The notes under the pieces: generated by a model
Database searches by the model: none
Seen by the model: only the letters and a program-made list of their open reading frames with translations
Told to the model about the DNA's origin: nothing
In this document: positions 9,219-16,008 of the stretch, one piece after another
How positions within the stretch are numbered: the first letter of the stretch is position 1
Layout of the letters: each line of letters starts with the position of its first letter
Assembly: GCA_002699125.1 (NCBI GenBank)
Contig: PABI01000152.1
Coordinates: forward strand, 1-64,000
Direction of reading: 5' to 3'
Length of the DNA stretch: 64,000 nt
Origin: Anaerolineaceae bacterium
Lineage (GTDB): Bacteria; Chloroflexota; Anaerolineae; Promineifilales; Promineifilaceae
Translations under genes and position numbers: made by a program

Positions 9219-11573
9219 CTAATTGCTTCCTTTGCCACAAATTGGAATTTCAATCTGAAACGTCGTTCCCAAATGGATCGGGCTGGATTCGATCTTTATC
9301 GTCCCACCGAACATTTCGACGAGGCTGCGTGCAATGTATAATCCTTGCCCAGACCCGTCAGTGCGTGATGTATACCCCAATAAAAACACCTTTTCCCACA
9401 GCTTGCGATGAATGCCCGGCCCATTGTCCGTTACTAAGATACGAACAATAGGTTTTTGAACAGTGTGTATTTCTTTCGACTCAATACTGATTAATCCATT
9501 ACGGTTGCGTACTGTAGGGATTTGCTGTACTGCATTAAGTATTAGGTTGAGTAAAACTTGGTGCAATGCTGTAGTATTGCCCACCACTGTCGGTAAATTA
9601 GAGGCAATATCAGTCTTGATCTCGATATGTTGGTAACGGGCCAGAGGCGTAGCCACTTTTAGGGCTTGCTGTATAGCTCGATTAACATTAGCTGCTCCTT
9701 CCTCATCTTGGGCCATCAGCTGTTGGAACAGAGATACTGTTTTACGTAATCCTTTAATTGTTTTCAGAACGCTGACCAGAGTTTTTTGCATTTGGTTATA
9801 GGCCACTGAATCCGACAAACCAGGATTATCATTTTGTAATGCACTGCATTCTTCTTGCAGACAGCTCACACTTAGGTTAATGCTAGACAACTTGTTGTTG
9901 ATTTCATGGTGTAATCCTGTTGCCACTTGCCCGGTTAGCAACAAAGCATTAAGTTGTTGCATGCGCTTGGCAAATTGATCTTGTTCAATGACTGTTGCCA
10001 ACAATGTTGCACTAGCCATTGCGTCGCGCATTCGATATTTATGAAATGCTTTTCGATCCCGATGGAATATAAACAAAGCGTAATCAGCACTGGACTGAGT
10101 CGGGATCGGGACACCAATGCAAGAGCCAAATGGAAAAAGAGCCAACAACTTTTCAAAGCGCAATTTACCGATTGTATCTGCACTGTTTTCTATAACCGGT
10201 TGCTGTTCCCGAACCACATCCCCAACAGGGCTTTGGTGTAAGCTGTAAAGAGCTCCATCATTGAATATACAGTTACCGATTTGAGTCACAATCGATGTAG
10301 TATTGGCGAAGCGAGCAAGCTGGAAAATAATCCCATTTTGTGCATGAGTTGTTTCAATCAACGACATCAAAATCTTATGTAGACGTTGATCAGTTGTGGT
10401 ATCAGCCGGCAAACTGGTCGTAAGGGTGGCGATATCAGGCACACCGCTAATGGCTGACTGTTCCTCCGGACGCCAAGTCTCCACTTCCCCAGCTTCAATT
10501 TGTCGCAAGATGTCCACGATTTCGTCTGTATCTAGTGGTTTGGGCAAAACGGCAATTACATTAAGGGCTTCAATTTGCGAACTGTGTGCGGCTAAAGTTT
10601 CAGAGTCGCTCATAACAACAATCTCAGTATTGGCCAATTGCTTAGCCATTTCCGCGACAAACTGTAGACCATCATCCCAGTGTATTTGGATATCTACTAA
10701 GAGAACAGCATATGATCGCTGGGACAACGCATCACGTGCCGACTCTAAGTTCATAGCTCCTTCTGCTTCATAGCCTAGATGTCGCAAATGTTGCACTAAC
10801 GGCTCACAAATCCCAATTTCATCGTCAAGGATAAAAACAGGACCGAGTTTCGGCATGGGTATTGGCCAATTGTCAAGTGTAGTGTCAGCTTCGGGATCAT
10901 AATCAGGCACCTCTGTTTGTATGGTTTGTATACGTTGCCAGACTTCGGCTGCTTCATTGATTTGGCGAATGCGCTGACGCATGCTTAAGCGTATGCGACG
11001 TTCTTTATGATCAATGTAAGTAATGATTGCCTCTACCTGATCGCCAACCCAAACAATGTCTTCAGGTTTATCAACAGGTTGCAAAGCTAGCTGATCGCGT
11101 GTTATGAGACCATCCACGCCGGGGACGATCTCAATAAAAACACCGAACGGTTCCAAGCTCTTGACTATACCGCGTATAAGTTGTCCTGTTTCATGTTTCT
11201 CTATGAATGATTCCCATGGGTCGGGAATAACAGCTTTAAGACTCAAGCGCAACGATTGATCTCTGGTGGGCAGCTCGATTACAATAGCACTAACAGTTTG
11301 ACCTACAGTGACCAATTGGCGCGGGTCACTAGACCCTCCCCAAGACACATCTCGACGATGGACATAACCGATTGAACCATCCTTCATACGGACAAAGACA
11401 GCGTATGGCAGCGTTTTTTCTACAGTAACTTCTACCTGTTCCGCAATTACGTAAGGGGCACCTCTACTCACCATAACATTTTTTACCTTTAAATAATGTG
11501 TGATACCTTCAGCATAACAGGAAATCGAGTAGAAAAACTCACAGCTTTTCAACAATTTGCTCACATTTTCCAA
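9219..11573 (-). CDS. S1-S1-receiver-GAF-histidine kinase fusion protein
   Basis: Two S1-type OB-fold RNA-binding domains occupy about 35-205 (VRMKDGSIGYVHRRD; then LIRGIVKSLEPFGVFIEI). A receiver domain follows at about 243-360 (acidic pair LDDE, acceptor Asp in LLVDIQIHW, Lys in VLPKPLD), then a GAF-like region to ~545. A histidine kinase ends the protein: phospho-acceptor His in GLHHEINNKLSS near 556, N box LNLILNAV, DNGPGIH near 718 and GQGLYIA near 741. The track ORF has 784 residues. An internal ATG at 11474 (MVSRGAPYVIAEQ) begins just before the first S1 domain and has AAAGGT about 10 bp upstream, so the true protein may have 751 residues. It is the first gene of the operon. S1 domains on a two-component kinase are unusual and suggest sensing of RNA or ribosome state. 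Confidence 0.85.
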   Translation of the reverse strand: MENVSKLLKSCEFFYSISCYAEGITHYLKVKNVMVSRGAPYVIAEQVEVTVEKTLPYAVFVRMKDGSIGYVHRRDVSWGGSSDPRQLVTVGQTVSAIVIELPTRDQSLRLSLKAVIPDPWESFIEKHETGQLIRGIVKSLEPFGVFIEIVPGVDGLITRDQLALQPVDKPEDIVWVGDQVEAIITYIDHKERRIRLSMRQRIRQINEAAEVWQRIQTIQTEVPDYDPEADTTLDNWPIPMPKLGPVFILDDEIGICEPLVQHLRHLGYEAEGAMNLESARDALSQRSYAVLLVDIQIHWDDGLQFVAEMAKQLANTEIVVMSDSETLAAHSSQIEALNVIAVLPKPLDTDEIVDILRQIEAGEVETWRPEEQSAISGVPDIATLTTSLPADTTTDQRLHKILMSLIETTHAQNGIIFQLARFANTTSIVTQIGNCIFNDGALYSLHQSPVGDVVREQQPVIENSADTIGKLRFEKLLALFPFGSCIGVPIPTQSSADYALFIFHRDRKAFHKYRMRDAMASATLLATVIEQDQFAKRMQQLNALLLTGQVATGLHHEINNKLSSINLSVSCLQEECSALQNDNPGLSDSVAYNQMQKTLVSVLKTIKGLRKTVSLFQQLMAQDEEGAANVNRAIQQALKVATPLARYQHIEIKTDIASNLPTVVGNTTALHQVLLNLILNAVQQIPTVRNRNGLISIESKEIHTVQKPIVRILVTDNGPGIHRKLWEKVFLLGYTSRTDGSGQGLYIARSLVEMFGGTIKIESSPIHLGTTFQIEIPICGKGSN

Positions 11574-11697
11574 TGCTTTATGGGAAATCTATTGATCTGC
11601 TCCCAAAAATTGATTCTTGGGGATTGGTAACCATCCCTTAAACTCGAGCCAACTATAATTGGACTCCTTGCAAATGATGAGCATCTAACATATAGAG
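11574..11697. other. Gap between copy B gene and signalling operon
   Basis: This short gap lies between the stop of the copy B gene and the start of the kinase operon. It is the obvious place for the operon promoter, but I see no clear -35/-10 pair. The left-end repeat found beside copies C, E, F and G is absent here. Confidence 0.5.
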
Positions 11698-12528
11698 TCA
11701 CCGGGCTAATCTTATCGCCACACCTGTCAGAACCCTCCAGCCAAACCTATCTTTTTCAATAAACCCAGCGGCCTGCAATTCGGATAAATAACCACCAACT
11801 GTTGATTTCGACCGTCCGATTCCCACCGCCAATTCGGACAATGTCGCGTTCGGTCTTGTTCGGATAACTTCCAGTAGCTGTTGCATGGCTTCCTGCTTTT
11901 TGGACGTTCGTTGTTGCCGTGCCAATCCGATTGTGTCAGATTCGGACGGTTTTGAGCCACTATTTCCATTTGAGTGCGATTGAATCTCAATTTTCAGTTT
12001 GCCCTTTTTTTCGGTCAATCGTCCGATTTCCCCTTCCAATTTTTCAATTGTTTCCGAACGATTCCGAACAAGCTTGTTCAACTCGGATTCCTTCTCCCGG
12101 ATTTCCCGAACGATTTCAGCCAGACTGTTTTGTACTTCCAACCGAACGGCCGTTTCCTTCAACTGCGTCAATAACAGCTCAAAAGAGAGGAATAAAGCCA
12201 CCGGCGGAATGGCGGCCAGGAACTGAGCCAGCAGCTCCTGTTGGGCATGAATAATATTCAACACCACACTCAACAGTGTAAACACAGAAACCAGCACCCA
12301 AGGATACACAGTCCGTTCTCGCGTAAGGTTAGCTCGCAAAACGCTCAAGCTAAAAACGATAATCGCACCGTCAATGATGACTGGATAAAGCCAGGCGAGC
12401 TCCTCAGCCACACCAATCTGAACCGCCAAATCCTTGAGAGATTCAAAGGACAGAAAGAAGGCACTGCCGGCCAGAAACAACACCAGCAGTGCCGAAAACA
12501 GGGAAATGAGGTGATTAATGCGCTGCAT
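11698..12528 (-). CDS. DUF2637/winged-helix membrane protein, copy B
   Basis: This complete copy has 276 residues. Four hydrophobic helices lie at about 5-125 (ALLVLFLAGSAFF; LYPVIIDGAIIVFSLSV; VLVSVFTLLSVVLNIIHA; AIPPVALFLSFELL), matching the DUF2637 pattern. A coiled coil follows at about 128-178, then a basic stretch (RQQRTSKKQEAM) and a winged helix at about 215-265 (ATLSELAVGIGRSKSTVGGYLSELQ). After the shared GWRVL the tail TGVAIRLAR is unique to this copy. No signal peptide is seen beyond the first helix, so the winged helix is expected in the cytoplasm. The gene is directly upstream of the kinase operon on the same strand. Confidence 0.85.
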   Translation of the reverse strand: MQRINHLISLFSALLVLFLAGSAFFLSFESLKDLAVQIGVAEELAWLYPVIIDGAIIVFSLSVLRANLTRERTVYPWVLVSVFTLLSVVLNIIHAQQELLAQFLAAIPPVALFLSFELLLTQLKETAVRLEVQNSLAEIVREIREKESELNKLVRNRSETIEKLEGEIGRLTEKKGKLKIEIQSHSNGNSGSKPSESDTIGLARQQRTSKKQEAMQQLLEVIRTRPNATLSELAVGIGRSKSTVGGYLSELQAAGFIEKDRFGWRVLTGVAIRLAR

Positions 12529-12779
12529 GATTCACCTCTGTTTTCTCTGGATAAATGGGAAAAGTCAGACTAAATGGGAAGTTCGTTTTGGTTTGATATT
12601 TGCGGGGAGATTGCTATCACATTGTTAGAACAATGTAAAAATTCCATAGTCCCAAGCCAGCTTGATTTTGGACCCAGGCGAGTGTTTGTACTGTTTTCTG
12701 CCTGGCATTTTCGCTCTCTTTGATGTCTCAGTTTACACTGATTTTAGCGTCCAAATAAAACGCCCAAATTACACTCTGG
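11728..12779 (-). repeat. Dispersed direct repeat, copy B
   Basis: Homology to the other copies starts at CAGAACCCTCCAGCC and runs through the gene and upstream arm to about 12779. The outer box here is GCGTCC, one base off the common GTGTCC. No 90-bp left-end repeat is present, so this copy is shortened on that side at the same base position as copies D and F. Confidence 0.8.
12611..12632 (-). promoter_or_regulatory. Tandem 11-bp repeat upstream of copy B (putative operator)
   Basis: TTGCTATCACA is followed by TTGTTAGAACA, about 82 bp upstream of the copy B start. The second half has one change (C to A) from consensus. Confidence 0.5.
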
Positions 12780-13163
12780 AAAATGGTCGATTTTGTGGCA
12801 ATAGAAAGGCGCAAAAATGGATACTATGAATTTTTACGGGTCAATAAACCTAAGCACATTCTATCTCCAGGGAATGACTTTCCGTTGCCGGGCTGATTCT
12901 TGCTTTTCTTCTTGGTTTCAAAGGTTGTGCTACCTCTTAACTTCCTATGTATGCCAGCTCACGAATATTCATAGTATCTGATTTAACCCGAGGGGCATTT
13001 TATGCTATCATGTTGAAGAATCTGCACATTTGCGTTTTGTACCGTCTTTACCGATAGCTTCAAACTTTTCTGAGTGGTCACCTCTGCCCATAGAAGTCAT
13101 CGCGAATCACCTCTCTGTCCTCTTCACTTTGATGATTTGTGGCTCAACCGATAGGGAGACTTC
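12780..13163. other. Intergenic region before the PKD-like gene
   Basis: About 380 bp lie between the end of repeat copy B and the ATG at 13164. No convincing ORF or RNA gene is visible. It should hold the promoter of the PKD-like gene. The only clear signal is an AGGGAG ribosome-binding site just before the start. Confidence 0.5.
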
Positions 13164-14660
13164 ATGTGCGACATCCAAATCATTCAAGTCATTGGAAATA
13201 ATCCCGACCTTTCCTCTATCACCGTTTACGGGACCATCGAAGATTGTTTTGCCAACGTTGAAGGTCAGCGGCTCCATGTCCAGGTTGGTTGTACACCGGA
13301 AACCATTATTGGATTCAATCCGCAAGATGAGTTTCTCGGAACGTTCGTTGATGCAGATGAACTATTTATTGACCTCGATGGAAATTGGTATGCGGTATTC
13401 AACAACCCTGAGATTTGCCGTTGTGGAAGACAGATTGTTGTTAAAGTCAGTTGCGAAACCAATGAAGATTGTGTTGCCACACTCGTTGTAGATTCTCTGC
13501 CTTGTGTTGAATGTCCGGATATATTTAATCTGTCGGATGTTGGTGACGATGTTGTGCCTTCTCCGGTTCCAACTTGCAATCCCGACGGCACGGCGACCGT
13601 AACGTTAACACGCCAGGTCGAAAACGATACGAGCATGGCTGTGCTGTTCCAAATCATCCCTGGCCATCCGGATGGGGTAATTGAAGCGGGAGGAACGGCC
13701 GCGTTTAGCCCAGGCGAAAGCGGTTCCGTTTCCGCAACCATCCGCTATCCCACCCTCAGCACCCCGCAACCTTACATCGTCATTCTCGATACAGCAGGCG
13801 AGCCGCTCGGATGTCCGCCTGTGCCCATAGAAGTGGCGCAAATGCCCTCGTGCTGTCCCGATATCGAAATCAACAGCATCGAAATCCGTGAGTGCCTCGT
13901 CATCGTCAAAATCGAGCCGACATCCTTGCCCGAAGGATGCACGTTCATCTGGGACTTCGATGCTGATAACCCCGACAGCCAGCAGGAGTATGGGGATATT
14001 GGCCAGAGAAACCACACGTACGCTCAACCAGGCGACTACCGCATCGTTGTTCGCGTCTCTTGTGGAGAATGCCTAAACGAGGCTGAAACAGAAATCGAAA
14101 TAAGAGCCTGCCAGAGCGACGACGACTGCTCGTGGTGGGACCCACGATGCTGGGACTGGTGCGCCATCTTGCGCGTGATGCTCATTGTCTCTATGGCAGC
14201 CGCGTCATTTTTGTGGTTTGTTGTGGCGTGCGCGCCGGGCGGAGCGGCTCTTGTTAAAGTGGCGATAGCTGCTTCGGCTGCAGCGGTCGTTCTGGTCGGC
14301 GTCTGGTGGGCTTTGTGTGGAGACCAGTGTGATTGGCTCCTTATCTCCTGGCAGGTTCCGCTTATCATTGGCATCGTCGCGCTGTTCTTGGCTCCCTGCT
14401 CATGCACATGGTTGCTTTGGGCCGGGTTAGGTTTGGTCTTGTTGGCAATGGTGGACTTTTTCCTGTGGCTCGATAAATGTGAACCCAGTCGATGCAAGAT
14501 TGTTCAGGAGCTGCTCTTTGTGTTTGCAACAGGTGCGGTGACAGCGCTTACCTCCGTAGCGAACTATGCACCTTGCGGAAATGACACTTTGGCAGATTGG
14601 GTAGCGTATACGGCCGCAGCCCTGGCAGCAATCGAAGTGATTGGCTGTGGCGAAGATTAG
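13164..14660 (+). CDS. Cys-rich protein with PKD-like domain and C-terminal membrane helices
   Basis: This protein has 498 residues and is uncharacterised. Residues 1-330 look like beta-rich, Cys-rich domains. One near 235-315 is PKD-like (FIWDFDADNPDSQQEYG; NHTYAQPGDYRIVVRVSC), with the usual WDF and Y-pattern. From about 332 there are some five hydrophobic segments (AILRVMLIVSMAAASFLWF; VKVAIAASAAAVVLVGVWW; WQVPLIIGIVALFL and two more). There is no N-terminal signal peptide, so either the Cys-rich part is cytoplasmic or it is translocated through the C-terminal helices. It starts at an ATG with AGGGAG about 6 bp upstream. A second gene begins 12 bp after its stop but is cut by repeat copy C. 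Its role cannot be assigned. Confidence 0.75.
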   Translation: MCDIQIIQVIGNNPDLSSITVYGTIEDCFANVEGQRLHVQVGCTPETIIGFNPQDEFLGTFVDADELFIDLDGNWYAVFNNPEICRCGRQIVVKVSCETNEDCVATLVVDSLPCVECPDIFNLSDVGDDVVPSPVPTCNPDGTATVTLTRQVENDTSMAVLFQIIPGHPDGVIEAGGTAAFSPGESGSVSATIRYPTLSTPQPYIVILDTAGEPLGCPPVPIEVAQMPSCCPDIEINSIEIRECLVIVKIEPTSLPEGCTFIWDFDADNPDSQQEYGDIGQRNHTYAQPGDYRIVVRVSCGECLNEAETEIEIRACQSDDDCSWWDPRCWDWCAILRVMLIVSMAAASFLWFVVACAPGGAALVKVAIAASAAAVVLVGVWWALCGDQCDWLLISWQVPLIIGIVALFLAPCSCTWLLWAGLGLVLLAMVDFFLWLDKCEPSRCKIVQELLFVFATGAVTALTSVANYAPCGNDTLADWVAYTAAALAAIEVIGCGED

Positions 14661-14671
14661 GAGGGAAACTG

Positions 14672-14842
14672 ATGGAACAATCAGAACAAGCTGCTAACAA
14701 TCTAATAAGGGTATTTTGTACGTCTTCAAATCTCTGGGGCACTTCGCAGCAAAAATATGATAGACTTATCCTAACAAATACTTGGCAAATCATTCTAGAA
14801 ATCCTGCAGAACCCTCCAGCCAAGTTCATCTTTTTCAATTGA
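14672..14842 (+). pseudogene. 5' stub of a gene cut by repeat copy C
   Basis: An ATG at 14672 with a strong GGAGGG ribosome-binding site follows the PKD-like gene by 12 bp. It encodes MEQSEQAANNLIRVF and then runs into the left-end repeat of copy C, where the reading frame continues as element sequence to a stop at 14842. The good ribosome-binding site and operon spacing suggest a genuine second operon gene that lost everything after about 14 codons when the element arrived. The identity of the lost gene is unknown. Confidence 0.45.
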
Positions 14843-15607
14843 TCGAGCCACCTGCAATTCGGACAAATACCCACCAACTGTTGATTTCGACCGTCCGATT
14901 TCAACAGCTAATTCGGACAATGTCGCGTTCGGTTTCGTTCGGATAACTTCCAACAGGTGCTGCATGGCTTCCTGTTTTTTGGTCGTTCGTTGTTGCCGAG
15001 CCCGTCCGATTGTGTCAGATTCGGACGCTTCTGAGCCATTATTTCCGTTCGAGTGTACTTGGATCATGGTTTTTAGTTGGTCCTTTTGTTCTGACAATCG
15101 TCCGATTTCTCCTTCCAATATCTTTATGGTTTCTGAACGCTCTCGTATGATTTCGTCTAGATTAGTTTCCTTCTCTTGAACTTCCCGAACGATTTCATCC
15201 AAACTGTATTGTGCTTCTAGTCGGACAGCTGCTTCCTTCAGCTGCGCCAACAACAACTCAAAAGAGAGAAACAAAGCTACTGGCGGAATGGCAGCCAGGA
15301 ACTGAGCTAGCAGCTCTTTTTGAGCATGAATGATATTCAAAACCACACTCAACAGAGTAAACATAGAAACCAGCACCCACGGATAAATTGTCCGCTCTCG
15401 CGTCAGGTTGGCCCGCAAAACGCTCAGGCTGAAGACGACAATCGCACCATCGATGATGGCAGGATACAACCAAGCAATCCCCTCAGCCACACCAATCTGA
15501 ACCGCCAAATCCCTGAGAGATTCAAACGAGAGAAAGAAGGCACTGCCAGCCAGAAACAAGACCAGCAGTGCCGAAACAAGGGAAATGAGGTGATTAATGC
15601 GCTGCAT
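14795..15607 (-). CDS. DUF2637/winged-helix membrane protein, copy C
   Basis: This complete copy has 270 residues. Its coiled-coil region is the most diverged of the set (KETNLDEIIRERSETIKILEGEIGRL). The winged helix is at about 212-262 (ATLSELAVEIGRSKSTVGGYLSEL) and the tail after GWRVL is QDF. The start is the family ATG before AGGTGAACC on the coding strand. It is convergent with the PKD-like gene and divergent from the phosphotransferase-like gene at 16009. Confidence 0.85.
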   Translation of the reverse strand: MQRINHLISLVSALLVLFLAGSAFFLSFESLRDLAVQIGVAEGIAWLYPAIIDGAIVVFSLSVLRANLTRERTIYPWVLVSMFTLLSVVLNIIHAQKELLAQFLAAIPPVALFLSFELLLAQLKEAAVRLEAQYSLDEIVREVQEKETNLDEIIRERSETIKILEGEIGRLSEQKDQLKTMIQVHSNGNNGSEASESDTIGRARQQRTTKKQEAMQHLLEVIRTKPNATLSELAVEIGRSKSTVGGYLSELQVARSIEKDELGWRVLQDF

Positions 15608-15689
15608 GGTTCACCTCAGTTTTCTCTGGATAAATGGGGAAAGTAAGGCTAAATGGGAAGTTTGTTTTGGTTTGATATTTGCGGGCAGA

Positions 15690-15711
15690 TTGCTATCACA
15701 TTGTTAGCACA
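15690..15711 (-). promoter_or_regulatory. Tandem 11-bp repeat upstream of copy C (putative operator)
   Basis: TTGCTATCACA is followed by TTGTTAGCACA, the exact family consensus, about 83 bp upstream of the start. Confidence 0.5.
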
Positions 15712-16008
15712 ATGCGATCAATTCATAAACCAACAGCTAGCTTGCATTTGGATTCAAACAAGTGTTTACTCTGTTGTCTGATGGGCATTTTGGCATCCTT
15801 GTTAACTCGGTTTACATTCATTTTGGTGTCCAAAAAAGTGACCGCACTGCAATCCATTCTTTGTCCGTAGACGAAGAACAGCCAAAGAATCTGTGGCCAT
15901 TGTATACTGTGTTAATCTCGCTGGAACAATACTGGAAGGAAATGCGCATCACCTTTCAGGAACGGCCATTAGCGTTGCCGCTATGTGGTTCAGGCAAAAC
16001 GGTATTTG

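Larger units (their letters stand above)
14717..15851 (-). repeat. Dispersed direct repeat, copy C (near complete)
   Basis: The left-end repeat at about 14717-14790 (CGTCTTCAAA ... GACTTATCC ... TTGGCAAATCATTC) is followed by the gene and the upstream arm. The right end is GGTGTCCAAAAAAG ... CGCACTGCA near 15850. With copies E and G it defines the probable full unit of about 1.12-1.16 kb. Confidence 0.8.
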
